64,000 nt of DNA from Leptospira perdikensis (GTDB lineage: Bacteria; Spirochaetota; Leptospiria; Leptospirales; Leptospiraceae), in NCBI RefSeq assembly GCF_004769575.1, contig NZ_RQGA01000007.1, forward strand, positions 124,001 through 188,000, written 5' to 3'. Shown piece after piece: positions 25,910 through 34,554 of the stretch; the stretch's first letter is position 1; every line of letters starts with the position of its first letter. The notes under the pieces were generated by a model, which worked only from the letters and a program-made list of their open reading frames with translations, was not told the origin of the DNA and did no database searches. The position numbers and the translations under genes are program-made.

Positions 25910-28375
25910 GTGTTCCCTCCTTTGTATCCATTCCCAGTCCTAACCGCCTTACAATCCATTGTTGATTCCATCCAAACCAATCCAGTCACGATTTTGGATG
26001 CACCTCCTGGAACTGGAAAAACTACAGCTCTCCCCACAGAACTTCTAAAAGCAGGTGTTTCTTCTGGGAAAAAAATCTGCATCTTAGAGCCTAGGCGAAT
26101 TGCTGCAAAAAATGCTGCTAAACGAATCAGTCAATCTCTGAACGAAGATGTAGGAACTACGGTAGGATACCGAGTCCGTTTCGATACCAAAGCCAACAAA
26201 GATACAAAGATTGAGTTTGTAACTGATGGGATTTTAACAAAAATTTTACTCACAGACCCGGAACTAAAAGACTATGGTTTGATTATCTTTGATGAATTCC
26301 ATGAAAGGCGACTCGATTCTGATTTTTGTTTTGCATTAACACGTCGCACCCAAGAAGTCTTTCGAAATGATTTGAAGTTGCTCGTCATGTCCGCTACTTT
26401 AGAAGGACAAAATTTTGAATCCATAGGAATTCATTCGAAACCAATTCGAGTTAAAGCAGAAACACATCCCTTAGAAATTTTCCATATGGGGGATTCCAAT
26501 AAAAATGTAAATTTTAGGTTACTGGACCTAATTCCAAAGGCCGTAGAACAAACAGAAGGTGATATACTAGTTTTTTTGTCTGGGAAAAAAGAAATCCACG
26601 ACCTAAAAAACGGATTGGAACCCATACCACAAATCAAATCGAATGCGGTGGTGATGAGCCTTTATGGTGATATGAATTTAACAGATCAGGAACGAATTTT
26701 TTCACCAAATCCACAAGGTAAAAAAAAGATCATCCTTTCCACAAACATTGCAGAGTCATCCGTAACAATACCCGGAGTCCGCGTTGTTTTTGATACAGGT
26801 TTTCACAAACATGCAGTGTTCGATTCGGAATCGGGAGTTTCTCATCTAATCAAAGATCGTATCAGTTTGAGTAGTGCTAAACAAAGGGCTGGCCGAGCTG
26901 CCAGAGAAGGCAAAGGTTTTGTGTATCGCCTTTGGTCTTTGGAGGAAGAAAAATCTTTTTTGGATCGTACGAAACCAGAAATTTTAGAAGGGGACATTGA
27001 TCGTTTGGTTTTGGAAGTAAAATCTTGGGGTGAGGAAATTCAACAATTACCTTTTTTAGACCCACCAAACAAAGGCTCTGTGGCAAAAAGTGTTCATCGT
27101 TTACAACTCCTAGGTTGTTTGGATTCACAATCCAATCTTACGGAACTCGGAAAAGAATGTTTAAGGTATCCCCTTCCCATTCGATTGGGAAAAATTTTAT
27201 CCGTTTTACCAAAAGAAAAAGAAAGTGTAGTTGCAGACATTGTTTCGTTAGTGGGAAAAGAAAATTTTGGAACAGAAGCAAAATCGTTTCCGAAAGAAAA
27301 TCCCCCAGAAAGTTTTCCCTATGAATTGAAGGCAGTATTTGATCAAATTTTGCGTATTTACAGGGAAAAATCGAATCTTTCATTGGTTTTGCCTGGGAAG
27401 GACAGACTGTTTTATTTAGCTTCTGGATTCCCTGATCGGATAGCCAAAACCAAAATTCTAAATGGAAAAGAGTTTAAACTTTCGAATGGAAAACAAGGAA
27501 TCCTAAATACAACATCCATTCAAATTCCAGAATACATTCTTGTTTTAGATACATTTTCTTTTGGTCAGGATCTATTGATCACAAGTTTTCTTCCTATTGA
27601 GGAAAGTGAAATTGAAAAATTTTTTTTAGATCTCATTCACACAAAAGTGGTATCCGAAACAAGAACCAACCAACGCGGAGAATCGTTCCTCGTTGTAAAA
27701 GAAGAAAGAAATTTGGGGGAACTTGTTTTGAATTCTAAAGAAACAAAATCACCTGATCCAACCATACTCAGTTTGGCACTGACTGAATATATCACCAAGG
27801 CTGCCTTAGAAGAAGAATGGGAAAAAGATTTGGAGTTAAAAAACTTCTATAACCGAGTCCGATTTTTAGAAAATCATGCGGTTTTGGATATTAAAACTGA
27901 CTTTCCTCATTTGAAAGAAACCTGCAAAGAATGGTTATTCCCTTTTATTAATTTTGACTCAGGAAAACTTTCTTTAGACAAACTCCCTTATTTAGAGGCA
28001 TTTAAAGCCTATGTAGGGTACGACAAATTGAATTTAATCGATTCCTTTGCACCCTCCTCAATTCAAGTTCCTTCTGGTTCGCAGATCCAATTGAATTATG
28101 ATGGAATAGAGCCGGAATTACATGTCAAATTACAAGAGTTATTTGGCCTAAAATCTCTACCAAAACTGGCAAACGGAAAGGTGAGTATCCTCATCCACCT
28201 GCTCTCTCCTGCTCGCAGACCCGTACAAATCACTAAAGATTTAGAAAGTTTTTGGAATCAAGGTTATCATGAAGTAAAAAAAGAATTAAAAGGAAGGTAT
28301 CCGAGGCATCCTTGGCCCGATAAACCTTGGGAAGCTACACCCACAAAACATTTAAATCAAACCAAACGTTCGTAA
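25910..28375 (+). CDS. hrpB: ATP-dependent DExH helicase HrpB
   Basis: 821 residues from a GTG. Walker A APPGTGKTTALP (about 31-42), motif Ia LEPRRIAAKNAAKR, DExH box IIFDEFHERRLDSDF, motif III VMSATLEG, motif V STNIAESSVTIPGV, motif VI QRAGRAAREGKG, then helicase-associated domains. The HrpB-specific C-terminus ends with LKGRYPRHPWPDKPWEATPT. Predicted RNA/nucleic-acid helicase; physiological role in Leptospira unknown. Convergent with the STAS gene, overlapping it by 19 bases. Confidence 0.95.
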   Translation: MFPPLYPFPVLTALQSIVDSIQTNPVTILDAPPGTGKTTALPTELLKAGVSSGKKICILEPRRIAAKNAAKRISQSLNEDVGTTVGYRVRFDTKANKDTKIEFVTDGILTKILLTDPELKDYGLIIFDEFHERRLDSDFCFALTRRTQEVFRNDLKLLVMSATLEGQNFESIGIHSKPIRVKAETHPLEIFHMGDSNKNVNFRLLDLIPKAVEQTEGDILVFLSGKKEIHDLKNGLEPIPQIKSNAVVMSLYGDMNLTDQERIFSPNPQGKKKIILSTNIAESSVTIPGVRVVFDTGFHKHAVFDSESGVSHLIKDRISLSSAKQRAGRAAREGKGFVYRLWSLEEEKSFLDRTKPEILEGDIDRLVLEVKSWGEEIQQLPFLDPPNKGSVAKSVHRLQLLGCLDSQSNLTELGKECLRYPLPIRLGKILSVLPKEKESVVADIVSLVGKENFGTEAKSFPKENPPESFPYELKAVFDQILRIYREKSNLSLVLPGKDRLFYLASGFPDRIAKTKILNGKEFKLSNGKQGILNTTSIQIPEYILVLDTFSFGQDLLITSFLPIEESEIEKFFLDLIHTKVVSETRTNQRGESFLVVKEERNLGELVLNSKETKSPDPTILSLALTEYITKAALEEEWEKDLELKNFYNRVRFLENHAVLDIKTDFPHLKETCKEWLFPFINFDSGKLSLDKLPYLEAFKAYVGYDKLNLIDSFAPSSIQVPSGSQIQLNYDGIEPELHVKLQELFGLKSLPKLANGKVSILIHLLSPARRPVQITKDLESFWNQGYHEVKKELKGRYPRHPWPDKPWEATPTKHLNQTKRS

Positions 28376-28836
28376 GTGGATACCCAGCCTTTTTTATTCA
28401 CAAAAAATTTGATCTGACAACTAGGACATAAATAATCACCTGCTTGTCTCCATCTAAGCAGTGTTTGGCATTCAGGGCAATGAACAGTTTTTTCTTCTGT
28501 TTTGGGAGCGAGTTCGTTTGCAGGAGTATCACTGACGATTTGTGATTCTAAATAATGAATACAATCCGATTCAGTTGTGTATAAAGACAATCCTTGTTTA
28601 TGTTCTTCCGGTATGGAAATTTGAAGCCCAAATCCTGCTACTTTCGAACCTGTTTCTTTACAACGCTCCGTGATCTTTCTGATAAATTCCCACCCTACTT
28701 CTGTCACCTCTTCTACTTGTGAAAAATCAAGACAAAAAAGTGAGGGGGAAAGAGTTTCCTCCTTCAATTTCAGATAGAGTTCGGAGCCAATTTCCGCGGA
28801 AAATGTTCCCGCTAGGCGGAAAAGAAGTGATTTCAA
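28357..28836 (-). CDS. STAS-like domain fused to a C-terminal zinc ribbon
   Basis: 159 residues. Residues 1-95 look like a STAS (anti-anti-sigma) fold: FRLAGTFSAEIGSELYLKL, FCLDFSQVEEVTEVGWEFI, then GSKVAGFGLQISIPEE. The position where a phosphorylatable Ser sits in SpoIIAA is occupied by VTEVGW, with no clear Ser/Thr, so phospho-control is doubtful. Residues 115-140 carry two Cys pairs, CPEC and CPSC, forming a treble-clef or rubredoxin-like zinc ribbon. I know no named family with this order. It could be an adaptor in the SpoIIE/HATPase partner-switching circuits in this genome. Confidence 0.6.
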   Translation of the reverse strand: MKSLLFRLAGTFSAEIGSELYLKLKEETLSPSLFCLDFSQVEEVTEVGWEFIRKITERCKETGSKVAGFGLQISIPEEHKQGLSLYTTESDCIHYLESQIVSDTPANELAPKTEEKTVHCPECQTLLRWRQAGDYLCPSCQIKFFVNKKGWVSTYERLV

Positions 28837-28919
28837 ACAGGTTTTTCCTCTTTTCTATTCTTCGGAAAAGATTCTGTATTTACAAGGAATTTTGTTCCTA
28901 ATACCTTTATTTATCAGAT

Positions 28920-30803
28920 ATGAAATCGATACCGAGACGGTACTGGGTTTTTCCAGTCGACATACTCTTTATGTTTTTGTCGTATTTTCTCGCACACCTT
29001 GTGCGTTTTGAGAACATACGGTTTTTAGATAGTTATCCAGACTTTTGGGTCTGTGCCACAATCGTTGTAGTCTCTCGAAGTTTGGTATTTCTCTTTTCTG
29101 GAATCTACAGATCCCTTTGGTCTTACGCTTCCTTACACGATTTACTCTCTATCATAAAAGCGACGGTTCTTTCTTCGCTTGTTTCCACTCTGGCACTACT
29201 TTTTTACAATCGATTCTACCAACTGTCTCGAATGGTACCGATTCTTGATACACTCATTCTACTCGGATTTTTATGTTTACGAAGTTTGAGTTGGAGGATG
29301 TTACGAGAACAAATTTTCCATTCCGACAAATCTAAGGGAGGAACTCCCGTTTTACTTGTAGGAGCTGGGAAACTCGGCAGTTCTTTCTTAACAGAGATTA
29401 GACGCAATATGGATTTGGATTACCAACCGATTGGATTTTTGGATGACAACCTCTCTAAAAAAGGTGGTTACATTCAAGGGATTCCAATTCTCGGATCGAC
29501 AGATGAAATTGGCAAAATTTTAGTTCGGTATGGTGTCAAAAAAGTCATTATGACTGTCCCCCAACCAGATGGACGGGTGGTCAGTAAACTTATGAAAGAA
29601 TGTGAAAGTGCGGGAGCTGACTTTAAAATTTTACCTACTTTTGGTGAATACTTATCAGGGAAACCGAATATCACACAACTTCGTGAGGTACAAGTAGAAG
29701 ACCTTTTGGGAAGGCCTACTGTAGATTTAGAAATTGAATCCATCCGTTCTTACTTAGAAAAAAAGGTAATCCTTGTTACTGGGGCTGGTGGTTCTATCGG
29801 TTCCGAAATTTGTCGCCAAGTGGCACTTTTTAAACCAAGTGTCCTTGTCATTCTAGATGCCGCAGAAACTCCGTTATACGAAATTGATTACGAACTTCGA
29901 AAAAATTTTGCAGATTTGAATATCGATATTCGTCCTGTCATTGCCGATGTAAAAAATTTATCGCGGATATCTGCTGTATTTGAAGAACACCGCCCTTCCG
30001 TAGTTTTCCATTCTGCTGCTTACAAACATGTTCCAATGATGGAGATCAACCCGTCGGAAGCCGTCTTAAACAATGTGATGGGCACAAAGAATGTAGCAGA
30101 TGTTTGTCGACTGATAGGTGTGGATCGTTTTGTTTTGATATCCACTGACAAAGCAGTCAATCCAGTCAATGTGATGGGTGCATCAAAAAGGGCTGCTGAA
30201 ATTTATTTACAACATATCTCACAAAACTCTAGAACAAAGTTCATCACCGTCAGGTTCGGGAATGTTTTAGGTTCCAATGGAAGTGTGATCCCTAGGTTTC
30301 GAGAACAAATCAAACGAGGGGGACCGGTTACAGTTACCCATCCTGAAGTCATTCGTTATTTTATGACCATACCGGAGGCCACACAACTGGTGTTACAGGC
30401 AGGGAGTATGGGAGAACATGGAGAAATTTTCCTTTTGGATATGGGAGAACCTGTAAAAATTCTTTCCCTTGCCGAAGAGATGATTCGTCTTTCTGGATAC
30501 ACTCCTCACAAAGATATACACATTGAATTTTCTGGTCTTCGCCCAGGAGAAAAGTTATATGAAGAACTTCTTTTAAACCAAGAAGGGATTAAAAAAACAC
30601 ACCATCCAAAGATTCGCATTGCAGCACCTTTGGAAAACTATAACCTACTACTTTTTCAAAATAAATTGAATCGGTTGTTTTCGCTTGCTAAAGCAAACAA
30701 AAATAGAGAGGTCTTCGGAGCCTTCAAAGATATCATTCCCGAATATAAAGTCCACGACGAATACATCGAGTGGGAAACATCACATGGTAAAAGGAATTTA
30801 TGA
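28920..30803 (+). CDS. Membrane-bound UDP-sugar 4,6-dehydratase (CapD/WbpM/PglF family)
   Basis: 627 residues. Four N-terminal membrane helices (about 10-125), a CoA-binding-like Rossmann domain (VLLVGAGKLGSSFLTEI), then the SDR catalytic domain with VILVTGAGGSIGSEICRQ. Active-site region SAAYKHVPMMEINPSEAVLNN and STDKAVNPVNVMGASKRAAE; the catalytic Tyr of ordinary SDRs is Met here (SMK triad), as in WbpM, PglF and FlaA1. Predicted to convert UDP-GlcNAc to the 4-keto-6-deoxy sugar for surface glycans. First gene of a three-gene operon: its stop overlaps the start of the SspB-like gene (ATGA). Confidence 0.9.
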   Translation: MKSIPRRYWVFPVDILFMFLSYFLAHLVRFENIRFLDSYPDFWVCATIVVVSRSLVFLFSGIYRSLWSYASLHDLLSIIKATVLSSLVSTLALLFYNRFYQLSRMVPILDTLILLGFLCLRSLSWRMLREQIFHSDKSKGGTPVLLVGAGKLGSSFLTEIRRNMDLDYQPIGFLDDNLSKKGGYIQGIPILGSTDEIGKILVRYGVKKVIMTVPQPDGRVVSKLMKECESAGADFKILPTFGEYLSGKPNITQLREVQVEDLLGRPTVDLEIESIRSYLEKKVILVTGAGGSIGSEICRQVALFKPSVLVILDAAETPLYEIDYELRKNFADLNIDIRPVIADVKNLSRISAVFEEHRPSVVFHSAAYKHVPMMEINPSEAVLNNVMGTKNVADVCRLIGVDRFVLISTDKAVNPVNVMGASKRAAEIYLQHISQNSRTKFITVRFGNVLGSNGSVIPRFREQIKRGGPVTVTHPEVIRYFMTIPEATQLVLQAGSMGEHGEIFLLDMGEPVKILSLAEEMIRLSGYTPHKDIHIEFSGLRPGEKLYEELLLNQEGIKKTHHPKIRIAAPLENYNLLLFQNKLNRLFSLAKANKNREVFGAFKDIIPEYKVHDEYIEWETSHGKRNL

Positions 30804-31258
30804 GCGAAAAACTCACCCAGGAAGAAATCACCACATTACGTGAGTTTAAAAGAGACTTATTTAATCTCTATTGGGAACGGTTTGGAGTATTTTATATCCA
30901 TGTAATGCCACATCCAAAACTGGAAATCGGTAAACGTGGGTTACTGAATGCAGAAAAAGAATCTGGCATTGTACTTGTGTTTGGTGACAAAGCTGTAAAA
31001 GTTTTAGACAGTAAACCAGATTACCTATTTGCAGAATTACAATTTGGTTCCGCTTGGGAACCTACTATGATTCCTTGGGATGCTGTATTTAGAATTTACG
31101 ATAAGTTTCAAAACTCTGCTACTCAACTTCGGTTTCTCCAAGTAGAAGCAGGTCCTAACGCAGAAGAAAGTCCTCCTAAACCAAAGGTCACGAAACCAGA
31201 AGTCACTGGAGATGGGAATGTAATTCGTGTGGATTTTGGAGGGAAACGGAACGAATGA
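30800..31258 (+). CDS. sspB: SspB-like ClpXP specificity-enhancing adaptor
   Basis: 152 residues. The body matches the SspB fold: LYWERFGVFYIHVMPHPKLEIG, GIVLVFGDKAVKVL, YLFAELQFGSAWEPTMIPWDAVFRIYDK. A flexible Pro/Lys linker leads to the C-terminal tail NVIRVDFGGKRNE, which resembles the ClpX-docking peptide at SspB C-termini. Known role: tethers ssrA-tagged or other substrates to ClpXP. It overlaps the preceding dehydratase gene and the following permease gene by 4 bases each (ATGA), an unusual setting. Assignment is by motif memory, good but not certain. Confidence 0.7.
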   Translation: MSEKLTQEEITTLREFKRDLFNLYWERFGVFYIHVMPHPKLEIGKRGLLNAEKESGIVLVFGDKAVKVLDSKPDYLFAELQFGSAWEPTMIPWDAVFRIYDKFQNSATQLRFLQVEAGPNAEESPPKPKVTKPEVTGDGNVIRVDFGGKRNE

Positions 31259-32874
31259 ATTTTTTTACAATCACGAGAGGTGATCTCGACGGTTTTTTCG
31301 GTCTCATGGTAGACAACCTCATCCAACTCCTAGTTTTATCAGCTCTTTGTATTGGTGTTTGTGGTTTTCCACTCCTCTTTGTTACTTCTGTTGTCCTTCC
31401 GGGTGCTGCGGTTTCCTTACTGGTTGGAAATGTATTTTATGCATGGCAGGCCTGGAAACTCGGGCAACGAACTCACCGAACAGATGTTACTGCGATCCCC
31501 TATGGAATCAATACAGTTTCTCTCTTTGCCTTTGTCTTTTTTGTTATGTTCCCCACCTACCAAGCCACAGGTGACTATGTAGCTGCATGGAAAGCAGGTC
31601 TCCTTGTGTCCTTTGTTTCCGGATGTATCGAAGTGATCGGCTCTTTTGTTGCTGCAAAAATCCGAAAGTATACTCCTCGAGCCGCCCTTCTCTCTGCTTT
31701 GGCAGGAATTGCCATCACCTTCATTTCGATGGATTTTTTACTTCGTACTTTTGAAAGACCCATTGTCGCCTTTATTCCGCTAGGTGTCATTTTATTACAA
31801 TATTTCGGTAAAGTTCGTTTCCCTTTTGGAATTCCTGGGGGACTACTTTCGGTTATGTTTGGAATTTTATTGTCCTATTTGTCTTCGTTTTGGGGAGATC
31901 CTATCTACAAACCAGGAGCCATAGAAAACGGATTACAAACTCTTGGGATTTATTTTCCCAAAATTTCCATCAGTCCTCTAATTGATACACTTAACTATGC
32001 GAATATCAAAGCCTACTTTTCTATCATCCTTCCCATGGGTGTTTTTAATGTCATAGGTTCCTTACAAAATATTGAATCCGCAGAAGCATCGGGAGATAGT
32101 TTTGATACAAAAACTTCTCTTCTTGTCAACGGACTCGGTACTCTTGCGGGAACTGCATTTGGTTCACCTTTTCCTACAACCATTTATATTGGACACCCTG
32201 GATGGAAGGCACTCGGGGCTAAACATAGTTATTCGGTGCTTTCTGGAATTTTTATGACCATAGTCAGTTTGTTTGGACTGATGGGTCTCATCCAAGCCTT
32301 GATTCCTGTCGAAGCGGGGATGGCCATTGTTCTTTGGATCGGAATTGTGATCACAAGCCAGGCCTTCCAAGCCATACCGAAACACCACTCTCCCGCCGTT
32401 GTGGTTGGTCTTCTACCTGCCTTTGCAGGTTGGGCAGTGCTTATCATTCAAAACGTATTTATCTTTTTAGATGGGAAACTACAATCCACCTTACAAGAGC
32501 TAGGTGTAAAGCAAACGATCCACTTCTCTTTATCTGATATTCCTCCACATTTAAACTTTCTCCCCTATGCTTTGGGTGGTGTCATCGCTTTGTCACAAGG
32601 TTTTCTCATCACATCAATGGTTTGGTCTGCGATGGTAGTTTTTATTTTAGAAAGAGAATGGACAAAAGCTTCCCTTTGGGCAGTGATTGCAGGGATTCTT
32701 TCAATAGTGGGTTGGATTCATGCATATGAATTACAAGGGAACGCCATTCTGAACCGATTTACAGAACTTGCAAGTTGGGACTTTCCCATTGCCTACTTTT
32801 CGTTGGCGACTTTATTTTTATTGATACAGCTTCTCAATAATCCAAAAGGAAATCCGGACAAATTCGGGCATTAA
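31255..32874 (+). CDS. NCS2-like (xanthine/uracil family) permease
   Basis: 539 residues with about 12-14 membrane helices. Family-like features: the N-terminal LIQLLVLSALCIGVCGFPLLF followed by FVTSVVLPGAAVSLLVGN, then DVTAIPYGINTVSLFAFVF, GVFNVIGSLQNIESAEASGD (the conserved acidic substrate-site region) and GLGTLAGTAFGSPFPTTIYIGHPGW. This is the AzgA/NCS2-type pattern; the substrate is probably a purine or related base but is not provable. Start overlaps the sspB-like stop. Translational coupling makes it the last gene of the dehydratase operon. Confidence 0.72.
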   Translation: MNFFTITRGDLDGFFGLMVDNLIQLLVLSALCIGVCGFPLLFVTSVVLPGAAVSLLVGNVFYAWQAWKLGQRTHRTDVTAIPYGINTVSLFAFVFFVMFPTYQATGDYVAAWKAGLLVSFVSGCIEVIGSFVAAKIRKYTPRAALLSALAGIAITFISMDFLLRTFERPIVAFIPLGVILLQYFGKVRFPFGIPGGLLSVMFGILLSYLSSFWGDPIYKPGAIENGLQTLGIYFPKISISPLIDTLNYANIKAYFSIILPMGVFNVIGSLQNIESAEASGDSFDTKTSLLVNGLGTLAGTAFGSPFPTTIYIGHPGWKALGAKHSYSVLSGIFMTIVSLFGLMGLIQALIPVEAGMAIVLWIGIVITSQAFQAIPKHHSPAVVVGLLPAFAGWAVLIIQNVFIFLDGKLQSTLQELGVKQTIHFSLSDIPPHLNFLPYALGGVIALSQGFLITSMVWSAMVVFILEREWTKASLWAVIAGILSIVGWIHAYELQGNAILNRFTELASWDFPIAYFSLATLFLLIQLLNNPKGNPDKFGH

Positions 32875-32890
32875 TTTGCTTGTAATCTAG

Positions 32891-32940
32891 GACTCAAACA
32901 AGTACAGTTTGAGTCTAACAAACAGGTTCCACGTGAACCT
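32891..32940 (+). promoter_or_regulatory. Two inverted repeats in the htpX leader
   Basis: Dyad 1: GACTCAAAC (32891-32899), 7-base spacer, GTTTGAGTC (32907-32915), perfect 9-base arms. Dyad 2: AGGTTC (32924-32929), CACGT, GAACCT (32935-32940), perfect 6-base arms. Both lie between the permease stop and the htpX ribosome site (AAGGAGA). There is no T-run after dyad 1, so a simple terminator is unlikely. They may be operators or leader RNA stems. Confidence 0.45.
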
Positions 32941-32958
32941 TAAGGAGAACAATTTCCT

Positions 32959-33849
32959 ATGACTTGGATCAAACGAATCGGTTTTTTCCTGTTAACCAAT
33001 ATTTTGATTATGACTACCATCTCTATCGTAACCACTCTACTTGGTTCGATGGGATTTAGCATCCGTGCCTATGGTTTGGATCTAACACAGCTCATTGTAT
33101 TCTGTTTAATGTGGGGTATGGCGGGGTCTTTCATTTCGCTTTTACTTTCTAAAATGATGGCGAAGTGGTCGATGGGCGTAAAAGTCATCGATCCTAAAAA
33201 TGCTTCTGCGCCTGAGATGGATGTCTATCGCCGAGTACAATCTTTGGCACAACGAGCACATCTTCCTATGCCTGAAGTAGGAATTTACGAATCCCCTGAA
33301 GTGAATGCATTTGCGACAGGTCCAAGTAAATCTAGCTCTTTAGTGGCAGTTTCTACGGGATTACTCAATCGTATGAACGCACAAGAGTTAGAAGGTGTAC
33401 TTGCACATGAATTGTCACACGTTGCCAATGGAGACATGGTGACACTCACTCTGATTCAAGGTGTTGTGAACTCGTTTGCTATGTTTATCTCTCGTATCAT
33501 TGCTTATATTGCTTCCAACGCAGTGAAAGAAGAAATGGCACATATCGTAAGGATTGCAGTGACCATACTTCTAGACATTGTGTTCTCGATTCTTGGTTCT
33601 ATGGCAGTGGCTTATTTCTCACGCCAAAGAGAGTTTCGTGCGGACGCCGGTGGTGCGAAACTTGCGGGAAGAGAATCAATGATTTCTGCTTTGGAATCAC
33701 TACGCAAAATGGTAGATATGCCAGAAGATCCGAGAGGAGAGGCTCTTGCTTCCTTTAAGATCTCTTCTAATAAAGGTGGATTCCTTTCCTTGTTTGCAAC
33801 CCACCCTGCTTTAGAAGAAAGAATTTTAGCCCTCAAACAAATGAGATAA
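32959..33849 (+). CDS. htpX: Membrane zinc metalloprotease HtpX
   Basis: 296 residues; M48 family protease that degrades misfolded inner-membrane proteins. Two N-terminal membrane helices (about 7-27 and 42-62), zinc site HELSHVANGD with the third ligand Glu in EFRADAGGAKLAG, and two more helices between (VNSFAMFISRIIAYIA and TILLDIVFSILGSMAVAYF). Strong AAGGAGA ribosome site and a terminator downstream. The two inverted repeats in its leader suggest dedicated regulation, plausibly by envelope or heat stress as in other bacteria. Confidence 0.95.
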   Translation: MTWIKRIGFFLLTNILIMTTISIVTTLLGSMGFSIRAYGLDLTQLIVFCLMWGMAGSFISLLLSKMMAKWSMGVKVIDPKNASAPEMDVYRRVQSLAQRAHLPMPEVGIYESPEVNAFATGPSKSSSLVAVSTGLLNRMNAQELEGVLAHELSHVANGDMVTLTLIQGVVNSFAMFISRIIAYIASNAVKEEMAHIVRIAVTILLDIVFSILGSMAVAYFSRQREFRADAGGAKLAGRESMISALESLRKMVDMPEDPRGEALASFKISSNKGGFLSLFATHPALEERILALKQMR

Positions 33850-33879
33850 AATCTTCTCACAAAAGACTAACAAAGTAGA

Positions 33880-33908
33880 AAGGTCGGCTAAATAGTCGGC
33901 CTTTTTTT
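33880..33908 (+). terminator. Rho-independent terminator after htpX
   Basis: 10-bp stem AAGGTCGGCT / AGTCGGCCTT with two G-U pairs, loop AAAT, then seven T (33902-33908). It lies 30 bases past the htpX stop and directly before apt. Confidence 0.85.
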
Positions 33909-33945
33909 ATTGCAAAGCCTTAGTCTTCCTTGGTTTCATCCTATT

Positions 33946-34479
33946 ATGTCCATTGTTAAATCTAAGATCCGCACCATTCCCGATTACCCGAAACCAGGGA
34001 TTCTTTTTCGCGATATTACTTCCCTTCTCATCGACCCAGAAGGATTCCAACTCACCATTGGAATGTTTGTAGAACGATACCAAAATGCTAAATTAAATAA
34101 AATTGCTGCTATTGATGCCCGAGGTTTTATCCCTGGTGCTGCTTTGGCTTTCCAGTTGGGTGTAGGATTTGTTCCCATCCGAAAGAAAGGTAAACTACCG
34201 GGAACCACTATCTCCGAGTCTTATGCTTTGGAATACGGTGTGGATCATGTGGAAATTCATACAGATGCCATCAGTCCCGGCGAACGTGTTTTAATTATGG
34301 ACGACTTGATTGCCACCGGGGGTACTTTGGAGGCTTCAATCAAATTGGTTCAAAACCTTAAAGGTGTGGTTCATGAATGTTCTACCATCATCAACTTACC
34401 AGATTTAGGTGGAGCAAAACGAATTAAAGATACTTACGGAATTGATGTATTTTCTATTTGCGAATTTGAAGGACATTAA
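33946..34479 (+). CDS. apt: Adenine phosphoribosyltransferase
   Basis: 177 residues from ATG 33946; a TTG at 33910 lies in the terminator and is rejected. Salvages adenine with PRPP to AMP. Motifs: [18 protein letters not shown] at the N-terminus, [20 protein letters not shown], and the PRPP-binding loop [18 protein letters not shown]. Normal length. Single gene between two terminators. Confidence 0.95.
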   Translation: MSIVKSKIRTIPDYPKPGILFRDITSLLIDPEGFQLTIGMFVERYQNAKLNKIAAIDARGFIPGAALAFQLGVGFVPIRKKGKLPGTTISESYALEYGVDHVEIHTDAISPGERVLIMDDLIATGGTLEASIKLVQNLKGVVHECSTIINLPDLGGAKRIKDTYGIDVFSICEFEGH

Positions 34480-34501
34480 AATAGAAATTTAATTTCTGCT
34501 A

Positions 34502-34554
34502 AAAACAAAGAGTTCTCTTTAGGTTATAGATTTCCAATCAGAACTCTTTGTTTT
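34502..34554. terminator. Bidirectional terminator hairpin overlapping the HATPase gene 3' end
   Basis: Perfect 15-base arms: AAAACAAAGAGTTCT (34502-34516) and AGAACTCTTTGTTTT (34540-34554), separated by 23 bases. Each arm ends in A/T tracts, so it can act on both strands, for apt (plus) and the HATPase gene (minus). Its right arm and most of the spacer encode the last codons of the minus-strand protein. Confidence 0.7.
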
